A stretch of DNA of 10,499 bases. It comes from Bacteroidaceae bacterium. Lineage in GTDB: Bacteria > Bacteroidota > Bacteroidia > Bacteroidales > Bacteroidaceae. The position numbers and the translations under genes are program-made. Location: the NCBI GenBank assembly GCA_024695315.1, contig JAILIJ010000375.1:1-10499 (forward strand), written 5' to 3'. Each line of letters opens with the position of its first letter. Position 1 is the stretch's first letter. Below, piece by piece: positions 1 to 5,240 of the stretch. The notes under the pieces were generated by a model that was not told where the DNA came from, ran no database searches, and was given only the letters and a program-made list of their open reading frames with translations.

Positions 1-48
1 ACATTGCATCAACGAAACGCACGAACCACGAGTTGATGTTCCAATACA

Positions 49-90
49 AGAAATGGGACCTTTCAAGAAATCTTGCCAAGTCCCATTTCT
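49..90. repeat. Extended two-part hairpin (11-bp and 5-bp stems)
   Basis: AGAAATGGGAC (49-59) is the exact reverse complement of GTCCCATTTCT (80-90). Inside lies a second perfect stem, CAAGA (64-68) with TCTTG (71-75), separated from the outer stem by a 4x4 internal loop. A further 7-bp inverted pair, CATCAAC (7-13) with GTTGATG (32-38), sits just to the left. The hairpin begins 10 bases beyond the stop codon of the broken minus-strand gene. It could end transcription, but neither side has a T-tract, so a plain Rho-independent terminator is doubtful. It may instead be a structured intergenic repeat. Positions 1-99 show no gene I can recognise. Confidence 0.6.
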
Positions 91-99
91 ATATACACC

Positions 100-588
100 C
101 TAAAAAGGGAATGTACAAGTCCATTTGCCGTATTGTATCCTCTCCACAATCCATGCAGGAGGAAACACGCCACCAATATACGTTGTCTCCTCGTATTCTT
201 TCGTCAATTTTACAATATCTTTTTCATCCTCACTAATATGCCAAACATACCATTCATCATACTTATTTGTCAAAGATGAACATTCCTTTGGCCAACGAAA
301 CATAACGGAATTAACATCACCGACATTAGGACATTTGCCGATTTTCTGCCACAAACCACTAACAATGCCATTTCTCAATATTGTATGAGTATAAAACTCT
401 ATATCATCAGATACAATTTCATCTTAAGACGGATTACTATCTAATGAATAATTCTTTTGAAATACGCGAATAGTAGAACTATTCAAATCGTTTATATCAT
501 TTGCAACATATTGGAAATAACGCTTATAGCTATTATCTACAATAATACAGAAAATGTCTCCTATCTTTGTAACAATTCTTTTTGTTAT
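100..588 (-). pseudogene. Broken small gene, immunity-protein-like (in-frame TAA, no normal start)
   Basis: Read on the minus strand in one frame, positions 588 to 103 give a continuous protein-like sequence of 54 residues, a TAA stop at 426-424, then 107 more residues ending at TAG 102-100. The first half contains KIGDIFCIIVDN and YFQYVANDINDLNSS; the second contains FYTHTILRNGIVSGLWQKIG, WYVWHI and a GGVFPPAWIVERI segment. Composition on both sides of the stop looks coding and runs on logically. No ATG, GTG or TTG starts the first half: the frame opens at a TAA (597-595) and the best candidate initiator is ATA at 588-586. An out-of-frame ATG pair at 614-609 could be the original start if a one-base shift occurred. 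From memory, similar proteins of about 150-165 residues occur widely in Bacteroidota, sometimes beside polymorphic toxins; the family name is uncertain. A short product from TTG 378 is possible but unlikely to be functional. Confidence 0.62.
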
Positions 589-598
589 AATATTTTAA

Positions 599-624
599 CA
601 TAAAATTTCATCATGAAATCTATG
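599..624. repeat. AT-rich inverted repeat downstream of the TonB-C-like gene
   Basis: ATTTCAT (605-611) and ATGAAAT (613-619) are perfect complements around one base. CATA (599-602) with TATG (621-624) extends the stem past a small asymmetric bulge. It lies 29 bases beyond the stop of the minus-strand gene ending at 653, and on that strand it is followed by TTTTATGTTAAAA, so it may be a weak terminator. The stem has only one or two GC pairs, which makes this uncertain. Confidence 0.35.
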
Positions 625-652
625 ATTTTAATATAACTCACGTTCTAACAGT

Positions 653-1495
653 TTAATTGGCATGCAGAAAATATGGCATTGTCCAGTTTTCAGTTCCGTA
701 TGCACGATATTCACCATTTACGAAATACACTTTCCACGGATGATAGGCCTTTAGTGCGTCTGCTATATCTTTGGCAAGTTGTGAATTGGCTTCAGGTTTT
801 ATTATTTCCACATCACATTCCAGAAGATTTCCTTTCTCGTCAACGCGAGCACGTTTTACCTTGAAGATAAATCGCTTTACATTGGCAAGTTCTGGATAGC
901 GTTCAAAATGCAGAGGGAGTATTTTACGTAGCGTATCTTGGGCTCCCTTATGTTGTAGTTGGTCGAAGGAAAACCCGTCACTAACGTAATTATTATATGT
1001 TTTCGTGCCTGCCACCTTACCATGGTTTATGTCAAGAATCGTTTCTGTTTCATAGTTGCGTTCATATCCCGTGTGCTGGTAGTAGATGACTTGACCTTTT
1101 GCTGCACGTAACTTGCCTGTTACCCAACTGGCTTCGATACGGTTACCTGTGCTAAATCTGTTGAAGATGCGAAACAACGTTCCTGACGGAATGCTTTTGT
1201 TCACAAACACCTCTACATCAGGGTAATAATCTTCATATCTCACACTATCAAGATAAAGCTTATTGCCGTCAATGCTCCAATAAGCTGTGAAACCATCCCA
1301 GTTAGAAGATGTTATAGAACGGTCTGATGGTAATGCATCTTTCAAAGCATGGTACAACACAGAATCTTGGTAGATAGGTGTTCCTAACAGCTCCATTCTC
1401 TTGCCATTAATATAAATAACGTCGCCGGCTTGCCCTGTTGCATAAGCGCATAAAGCAAGGAGCATTAACGGTATACACAATAAAAGTCTCTTCAT
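653..1495 (-). CDS. Secreted protein with a TonB-C-like C-terminal segment
   Basis: This 280-residue protein starts MKRLLLCIPLMLLALCAYA, a clear signal peptide ending near residue 19-23, so it is exported. There is no proper lipobox, because the base before Cys16 in the pattern would be Leu. Residues about 25-200 are soluble, rich in Tyr and Asp, and unrecognised. Residues about 206-276 (RARVDEKGNLLECDVE, then HPWKVYFVNGEYRA and WTMPYF) follow the layout of the TonB C-terminal fold: a basic strand, a variable turn, a conserved Trp, then an Asn-Gly before the last strand. Many Bacteroidota secreted proteins carry such a domain without a full TonB; this one has no proline-rich linker or N-terminal anchor. 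An upstream ATG at 1594 would add 33 residues ahead of the signal peptide and would lie almost at the predicted transcription start, so I chose 1495. The gene appears to be monocistronic. Export is well supported; the domain match is inference. Confidence 0.75.
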   Translation of the reverse strand: MKRLLLCIPLMLLALCAYATGQAGDVIYINGKRMELLGTPIYQDSVLYHALKDALPSDRSITSSNWDGFTAYWSIDGNKLYLDSVRYEDYYPDVEVFVNKSIPSGTLFRIFNRFSTGNRIEASWVTGKLRAAKGQVIYYQHTGYERNYETETILDINHGKVAGTKTYNNYVSDGFSFDQLQHKGAQDTLRKILPLHFERYPELANVKRFIFKVKRARVDEKGNLLECDVEIIKPEANSQLAKDIADALKAYHPWKVYFVNGEYRAYGTENWTMPYFLHAN

Positions 1496-1598
1496 ACCTA
1501 TAAATTCTAATTTTCTTAAAAACACAGCTTCACAACCTTCTCCTTCATCTTCCAATCCATATTTAATATAATGGAGGGCAGGATGCGAAAACACTATG

Positions 1599-1628
1599 CA
1601 AAAATACAGTAAATTTGCGTTTTTCCAA
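1599..1628 (-). promoter_or_regulatory. Bacteroidota-type promoter for the secreted TonB-C-like protein
   Basis: On the minus strand TTG (1628-1626) is followed by 19 bases and then TATTTTTG (1606-1599), a full match to TAnnTTTG. Transcription would start near 1592 and leave a leader of roughly 100 bases before the ATG at 1495. A second TAnnTTTG (TAAATTTG, 1610-1617) overlaps on the plus strand. Confidence 0.6.
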
Positions 1629-1680
1629 AAAAAGGAGCGTTAAAATTTCTTTTTCCAAATTAAAGGTCAAGCCATATTAT

Positions 1681-1856
1681 TACTGACTAAGTATTGACTA
1701 ACTACAGACTAAGTACAGACTACGAACTTTAGGACAAGGCTCGGATGAAGATGTATTATTCACAAAATCTGAGTGACATAATGTCACCTGATGATTCACG
1801 AAAGAATTACGAAGGATGCACGAGACATTAGCGAAGGATTGACATAGGATGGCCGT
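1681..1856. repeat. Phased array of degenerate 11-bp units (16 units)
   Basis: Split every 11 bases from 1681, the first four units are TACTGACTAAG, TATTGACTAAC, TACAGACTAAG and TACAGACTACG. After a more diverged middle, units from 1791 onward, exactly 110 bases later and still in phase, form a second family: ATGATTCACGA, AAGAATTACGA, AGGATGCACGA, GACATTAGCGA, AGGATTGACAT and AGGATGGCCGT. Further ACGAAGG/ACGAA words at about 1909 and 1925 suggest a decayed tail. A period of 11 is not a multiple of three, so this does not encode a repeated peptide. The short reading frame across it (1889-1698, minus) shows no protein signature. This array fills the middle of the gene-free stretch 1496-2052, which otherwise holds the promoter at 1599-1628, a C/G-tract element and the mdh terminator. 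Confidence 0.7.
1773..1787. promoter_or_regulatory. 15-base palindrome, possible operator
   Basis: GTGACAT, one A, then ATGTCAC forms a perfect palindrome with a single central base. Length and symmetry fit a site for a dimeric regulator of the CRP/FNR type, but there is no promoter or gene close by that it clearly serves. It lies at the junction of two units of the 11-bp array, so it may simply reflect unit inversion. Confidence 0.3.
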
Positions 1857-1953
1857 GTGACACGAAGATAACAATCTTTGCTTTTTCATGGCAGAATGAT
1901 AAGACGATACGAAGGCTTAAGTTTCACGAATAAAACGTCATGTCCGGATGGCG

Positions 1954-1986
1954 TTCCTCCCCCCCACTTAGGAGATTAGGAGGGGG
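1954..1986. repeat. C-tract/G-tract intergenic element
   Basis: TTCCTCC followed by a run of seven C (1959-1965), an AT-rich centre containing two copies of TTAGGAG-like sequence, then GGAGGGGG (1979-1986). CCTCC (1956-1960) can pair with GGAGG (1979-1983), or the C run with the G run, so several hairpin registers are possible. It sits next to the mdh terminator and is sharply different in base composition from its AT-rich surroundings. It resembles short GC-rich interspersed repeats seen between Bacteroidota genes, from memory only. Confidence 0.4.
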
Positions 1987-1990
1987 CCGT

Positions 1991-2026
1991 AAAAAAAAGC
2001 CTCTCCATGGCGAACCATGGAGAGGC
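1991..2026 (-). terminator. Rho-independent terminator of mdh
   Basis: On the minus strand a perfect 12-bp stem (GCCTCTCCATGG with CCATGGAGAGGC, positions 2026-2015 and 2010-1999) encloses a TTCG loop and is followed at once by eight T (1998-1991). It begins 26 bases after the mdh stop codon. Confidence 0.95.
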
Positions 2027-2052
2027 GTATCGTTTATATCCGAGTAATCAGA

Positions 2053-3045
2053 TTAGAGATTTGGGTTGAGTGTACCCCAATCCTTGATTGCAGGGATGAT
2101 GCCGAGAGTTACGAGCTCATCACGCATCTTCTGGAGGTGCTCGTATGAAGCGTTAAGAGCAGCCATTTCCTCAGCAGTACCCTCAGGAGCTGTGAAGTGA
2201 ACACCGTCCTTGTCGATAACTGTTGGCATAGCCATCATAACGTTCTTATAACCACACTTGTCGCAGTTTACATAGCATCCAGCAGGAAGAGTGAAAGGAG
2301 CACCACCCATAGCACCCTCAATCATCTTAACAGCCTGGTAAGCTGGGCTCTGGAATGATGAACGTCCACGGAGCTTGATGATGTTAGAACCACCCTGGAT
2401 TGTATTGTGCTTAATCTCAGCCCAACGCTCAGCAGAAAGTGAAAGCTCAGAAAGTGGCTTGCCATCAACCTTAACCTTAGAAGCGAAAACAGCCATCTGC
2501 TCACCGTGACCACCATAAGTGTGTGCACCAGTAACCTTGTCCTGCTGTACTCCGAACTCCTGAGCAAGCTGCTGCTGGAGACGAGTAGAGTCAAGAGCTG
2601 CGAGTGAAGTCAACTGATTTGGCTTAAGTCCTGAGTGGATAAGAGCTGTAAGAGCAGTTACATCTGCAGGGTTGAAGATAACAACAACATGCTTAACATC
2701 TGGACAATACTCCTTGATGTAGTCACCGAACTGAGCAGCGATCTGGCAGTTACCCTTGAGAAGATCCTCACGAGTCATTCCTTCCTTACGAGGAGCACCA
2801 CCTGATGAGATGATGTACTTAGCACCAGTGAAAGCAGTCTTTGGATCAACTGTCCATGTGATGTTTGCACCTGGGAATGCGCAATGAGCCATTTCGTCTG
2901 CAACACCATGAACACCTGGTTCAAAAATATCATAAAGACAAATGTTTGGAGTAAGACCAAGCATAAGAACTGACTGAACCATGTTTGAGCCGATCATACC
3001 ACCAGCACCAACAATAACGAGTTTTTCGTCTGTTAAGAAAGCCAT
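2053..3045 (-). CDS. mdh: Malate dehydrogenase
   Basis: NAD-dependent cytosolic enzyme that interconverts malate and oxaloacetate. In anaerobic Bacteroidales it mainly runs the reductive branch toward fumarate and succinate or propionate. The 330-residue protein has the full LDH/MDH-superfamily layout: glycine-rich NAD loop GAGGMIG (13-19), an Asp at 39 where NAD ribose is bound, the mobile loop APRKEGMTREDLL with the two substrate arginines near 86 and 92, the NPADV motif (125-129), LDSTR with catalytic Asp152 and Arg155, and the catalytic His in GGHGEQM (His180). Arginine rather than glutamine in the mobile loop supports malate over lactate. The protein is slightly longer than the 310-320 usual in the family, with a C-terminal extension. 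It is transcribed alone from its own promoter to a strong terminator, and diverges from the secreted zincin-like gene. Confidence 0.95.
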   Translation of the reverse strand: MAFLTDEKLVIVGAGGMIGSNMVQSVLMLGLTPNICLYDIFEPGVHGVADEMAHCAFPGANITWTVDPKTAFTGAKYIISSGGAPRKEGMTREDLLKGNCQIAAQFGDYIKEYCPDVKHVVVIFNPADVTALTALIHSGLKPNQLTSLAALDSTRLQQQLAQEFGVQQDKVTGAHTYGGHGEQMAVFASKVKVDGKPLSELSLSAERWAEIKHNTIQGGSNIIKLRGRSSFQSPAYQAVKMIEGAMGGAPFTLPAGCYVNCDKCGYKNVMMAMPTVIDKDGVHFTAPEGTAEEMAALNASYEHLQKMRDELVTLGIIPAIKDWGTLNPNL

Positions 3046-3106
3046 AACAATTTAATTTTAATATTTAATTTATATGATTTTTTAGTTATCTGTCACTAAT
3101 CTTCTG

Positions 3107-3137
3107 CAAATTTATTCCTTTATTTTCGTTAAAGCAA
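3107..3137 (-). promoter_or_regulatory. Bacteroidota-type promoter of mdh
   Basis: Minus-strand TTG (3137-3135), 20 bases, then TAAATTTG (3114-3107), a full TAnnTTTG match. Transcription would start near 3100, giving a leader of about 55 AT-rich bases. No Shine-Dalgarno site is visible before the ATG at 3045, which is usual in this phylum. Confidence 0.65.
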
Positions 3138-3252
3138 TAATCTCGACATTTTTTTCTGTTAAGGATTTAAAAAATGGACTTTTTAACCACAATAACTGAC
3201 AATTATCATTTAAAGTGAAATCTACACTTCACAAATTTTATGAAATGTGCAA

Positions 3253-3269
3253 TAAGTTTGCTACATTTG
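3253..3269 (+). promoter_or_regulatory. Two tandem -7 boxes upstream of the zincin-like gene
   Basis: TAAGTTTG (3253-3260) and TACATTTG (3262-3269) both match TAnnTTTG, nine bases apart. Neither has a good TTG at the expected distance upstream, so strength is uncertain or an activator may be needed. A start near 3275 would give a leader of about 60 bases. Confidence 0.5.
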
Positions 3270-3311
3270 CAGACAACAAACTTAAATACCATTTTTACAC
3301 AATTCTTAAAG

Positions 3312-3326
3312 GTGGTTTTTAACCAC
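3312..3326 (+). promoter_or_regulatory. Small hairpin over the ribosome-binding region, part of a direct repeat
   Basis: GTGGTT (3312-3317) and AACCAC (3321-3326) are perfect complements with a TTT loop. The only SD-like sequence, AAAGGTGG (3308-3315), is partly inside the left arm, and the ATG follows at 3334. The 13-base string TTTTTAACCACAA at 3316-3328 also occurs at 3180-3192, between the two divergent promoters. This could be a binding site used twice or a translational control hairpin. Confidence 0.35.
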
Positions 3327-3333
3327 AAAACAC

Positions 3334-4752
3334 ATGAAACGACAAATCTTAAAAGCCGGAATGTTAGCATTGGGAATGCTACTCGGCAACACTTCTGCAA
3401 ATGCACAGAAGCCAACAATTCCACAACAAAAGCAGATTTATATTCCTATAGAACTGCGAGACAACGATTTTCTGAGTAACGATTCGAAATGGAGCTATCA
3501 AAGAATGGCGAAAAGCGAAAATTTCGTTATTTTCTGGGATAAGGGCTTCGGGAATGACCTGGCTAAAGCTCCTGACCTCGAGGGACACAAGATGACTGTT
3601 GACCTTAACAATCTGTTAAACAAACTTGAGTCGTTCTACGCTTTCTACAAAGATAGCATGAAATTCGTGCTACCAGGTAGTAAATCGGAGAAATATCGTA
3701 TGATGGCCATGCTCAACTACTCGCTCGAAGGTACTGCCTACGGTGGCGACTATGATGGGACTATTGGCGCACTATGGATTGCCCCTAACCGTGTGCAAGA
3801 CGAAAAGCTCAACTGCATAGCACATGAAATAGGCCATTCGTTCCAAAGCCAAATAAGTTGCGACGGACAGGGAGAATGTTGGGGAGGAGGAGGAATTTTC
3901 GAAATGACCTCGCAATGGATGCTGTGGACAGTGAACCCAGAATGGATTAAGGATGAAAACTACCACTGGGAAGCATTCAAAAAACTTACTCACCTGCCTT
4001 TCCTCGACGGAGAAAACATTTACCACAGCCCTTTCGTTCTTGAATACTGGAGCATGAAGCACGGGCTCACGACCATAGCCGACCTCTTCCGCGACGGGAA
4101 GAAAGGTGAAGACCCAGCTATGACATATATGCGTCGATATATTGATCACAAAGACGCGACTTCCACACTGTACTCACCAAGCACAAAGACCTTGCAGAAG
4201 TTTGCAGGAGAAGTGCTTGATTGCTACAGCCGACTCATAACTTTCGATTTTCCACGAAAGAAAGCTGCCTGCAAAGCATTCTCAAACGAACTTCAGTCAA
4301 AGTGCGATAGAATAAGGTTGGCAGATATTAGGAACAAAGGAAAAATGTCGGATGAAGACATTAAAAAACTTGAATTGATGGGCCGTTCTAATAAGTTCCG
4401 TTTTTATGCCACCCCAGAAAATGCACCTCGGCAATTCGGTTTCAACGTAATACCTTTAGATGTCACAACGAAAAAACTTAAAGTGATATTTAAGGGGCGC
4501 GGAAACAAAGAGACGGACGGCTATGCCTACCGACTTGTATGTACTGACGATGAGGGCAATGCCACATATTCAGATGCAAAATTCGACTTCGATGGGCCTA
4601 TTGGTCTAAATATTCCTAAATCGGCTACACATGCTTATATCGTTGTCGTAGGCTACCCTAAAGATAAATATAACCCTATGACTTTTAATCCTTACGAAAA
4701 GGATAAGGCTCCAAAAAATCGTTCTTTTCCTTATGTAATTGTACAAAAATAG
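3334..4752 (+). CDS. Secreted zincin-like protein with HEIGH motif (DUF6055-like)
   Basis: The 472-residue protein opens with a signal peptide (about 1-24, ending SANA before Gln25), so it goes to the periplasm or beyond. The region SENFVIFWDKGFG (61-73) and a following helix with FYAFYKDSMKFV recall DUF6055-type secreted proteins of Bacteroidota; that family name is from memory. HEIGHSFQSQ places a zinc-site HExxH at 164-168, and Glu190 in GGGGIFEMTSQW is a good candidate third ligand. This is the gluzincin pattern, suggesting a metallopeptidase. Residues from about 385 to the end look like a separate beta-rich module that could bind protein or glycan. Substrate is unknown. The start has an upstream SD-like AAAGGTGG, 18 bases away. 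The gene is alone on the plus strand, divergent from mdh, and followed by the 11-bp repeat region rather than a normal terminator. Family assignment is moderate and peptidase activity is inferred. Confidence 0.75.
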   Translation: MKRQILKAGMLALGMLLGNTSANAQKPTIPQQKQIYIPIELRDNDFLSNDSKWSYQRMAKSENFVIFWDKGFGNDLAKAPDLEGHKMTVDLNNLLNKLESFYAFYKDSMKFVLPGSKSEKYRMMAMLNYSLEGTAYGGDYDGTIGALWIAPNRVQDEKLNCIAHEIGHSFQSQISCDGQGECWGGGGIFEMTSQWMLWTVNPEWIKDENYHWEAFKKLTHLPFLDGENIYHSPFVLEYWSMKHGLTTIADLFRDGKKGEDPAMTYMRRYIDHKDATSTLYSPSTKTLQKFAGEVLDCYSRLITFDFPRKKAACKAFSNELQSKCDRIRLADIRNKGKMSDEDIKKLELMGRSNKFRFYATPENAPRQFGFNVIPLDVTTKKLKVIFKGRGNKETDGYAYRLVCTDDEGNATYSDAKFDFDGPIGLNIPKSATHAYIVVVGYPKDKYNPMTFNPYEKDKAPKNRSFPYVIVQK

Positions 4753-4779
4753 GACTCATTATATAAAATAAGGAAGCTG

Positions 4780-4818
4780 TGTTTGTTTAACAAGCATTTA
4801 ATGGCCGTTAAACAAACA
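4780..4818. repeat. 12-bp perfect inverted repeat
   Basis: TGTTTGTTTAAC (4780-4791) is the exact reverse complement of GTTAAACAAACA (4807-4818), with a 15-base loop. It is the first hairpin after the zincin-like gene, 27 bases past its stop, but no T-tract follows on the plus strand, so a terminator role is possible but weak. Confidence 0.6.
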
Positions 4819-4849
4819 TTAAACAGACATTAAAACGTTTGAGCTGTGT

Positions 4850-4886
4850 TTGAGCAGTGTTTGAGCGGTGTTCAAACACTGCTCAA
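4850..4886. repeat. 15-bp perfect inverted repeat with 7-base loop
   Basis: TTGAGCAGTGTTTGA (4850-4864) pairs perfectly with TCAAACACTGCTCAA (4872-4886). The left arm spans one and a half 11-bp units, so the right arm is an inverted copy of array units. No T-run follows on either strand. Confidence 0.8.
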
Positions 4887-4902
4887 CTTATTCGTATGCC
4901 TT

Positions 4903-5065
4903 CATGCAGAATATTTTATTCTTTAATGCAGAATAATTTCTTCATTCCTACTGAACTGTTCTATGCCTATTGCGAAATAATCGAACTATTCCTGCTTAAC
5001 TTTACAAAAAAATTGCGCTAGAATGAAAGAATTATCCCGCATTAATGAATAAAATGTTCTGCATG
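4903..5065. repeat. Long imperfect inverted repeat, 47-base arms
   Basis: The left arm (4903-4949) and the reverse complement of the right arm (5019-5065) agree at 39 of 47 positions by eye, with no gaps. The outer 27 bases match at 25. The match stops abruptly at CATG on both sides. The 69-base loop is made of 11-bp units. The arms could fold into a long RNA or cruciform hairpin, or be terminal repeats of a small MITE-like element; I see no clear target-site duplication. Confidence 0.7.
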
Positions 5066-5095
5066 GTCTGACACAAAAACTATGGTGACATACCT

Positions 5096-5137
5096 AAAAA
5101 CAAATCCACAAAGCCAGGTTCTAGCTTTGCGGATTTG
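5096..5137 (-). terminator. Second terminator after the carbonic-anhydrase-like gene
   Basis: On the minus strand CAAATCCGCAAAGC (5137-5124) pairs with GCTTTGTGGATTTG (5114-5101), fully if one G-U pair is allowed, around a 9-base loop, followed by five T (5100-5096). The mismatch is tolerated only in RNA from the minus strand, which supports that direction. Confidence 0.75.
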
Positions 5138-5171
5138 AAATTCCATAATTTGTTGCTAAGTGATAAACGGA

Positions 5172-5226
5172 ATAAAAAGAACGAGGGAGTAGCGTCCGTC
5201 TCAAATAAGACTTTTGCTACCCCCTC
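5172..5226 (-). terminator. First terminator after the carbonic-anhydrase-like gene
   Basis: GAGGGGGTAGC (5226-5216) pairs with GCTACTCCCTC (5193-5183) on the minus strand, including one G-U pair. A small inner stem GTCT/AGAC lies within the loop, and a T-rich tail with five T at 5178-5174 follows. It starts 14 bases after the stop codon at 5241. Confidence 0.85.
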
Positions 5227-5240
5227 CAATTTCATTTATG

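Larger units (their letters stand above)
4779..5064. repeat. Long phased array of drifting 11-bp units (26 units)
   Basis: Split every 11 bases from 4779, neighbouring units resemble one another and the pattern drifts along the array: ACAAACATTAA and ACAGACATTAA (4812, 4823); AACGTTTGAGC, TGTGTTTGAGC and AGTGTTTGAGC (4834, 4845, 4856); CTTCATGCAGA and TTTAATGCAGA (4900, 4922). ATAATTTCTTC then ATTCCTACTGA (4933, 4944) reappear as ATAATCGAACT then ATTCCTGCTTA exactly 44 bases later (4977, 4988). Several units are inverted copies, which creates three nested or successive hairpins. This fills most of the gene-free stretch 4753-5240; the rest is two terminators for the minus-strand operon. No open frame here looks like a protein. 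Confidence 0.7.

Noticed and set aside
49..90. Integron attC recombination site
   Set aside because: I could not find the conserved core GTTRRRY and its partner at the hairpin ends, and there is no integrase or cassette pattern in view.
33..236. Plus-strand frame at the left edge
   Set aside because: It overlaps the hairpin and is antisense to the far more protein-like minus-strand relic; its translation shows no recognisable motif.
424..426. Stop-codon recoding (readthrough or selenocysteine) at the in-frame TAA
   Set aside because: TAA is not used for selenocysteine, no recoding structure is evident, and the normal start is missing too, so decay is simpler.
653..1594. Longer start (ATG 1594) for the secreted TonB-C-like protein
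   Set aside because: It would bury the signal peptide 33 residues inside the protein and leave almost no leader after the predicted promoter.
1698..1889. Small minus-strand reading frame beginning MKKQRLLSS
   Set aside because: It lies across the 11-bp array, has no coding-like conservation signs, no promoter of the expected type in front, and is Ser/Cys-rich as expected for noncoding DNA.
4812..4877. CRISPR array suggested by regular short repeats
   Set aside because: Units are contiguous 11-mers with no spacers, no unit is long enough to be a CRISPR repeat, and no cas gene is nearby.
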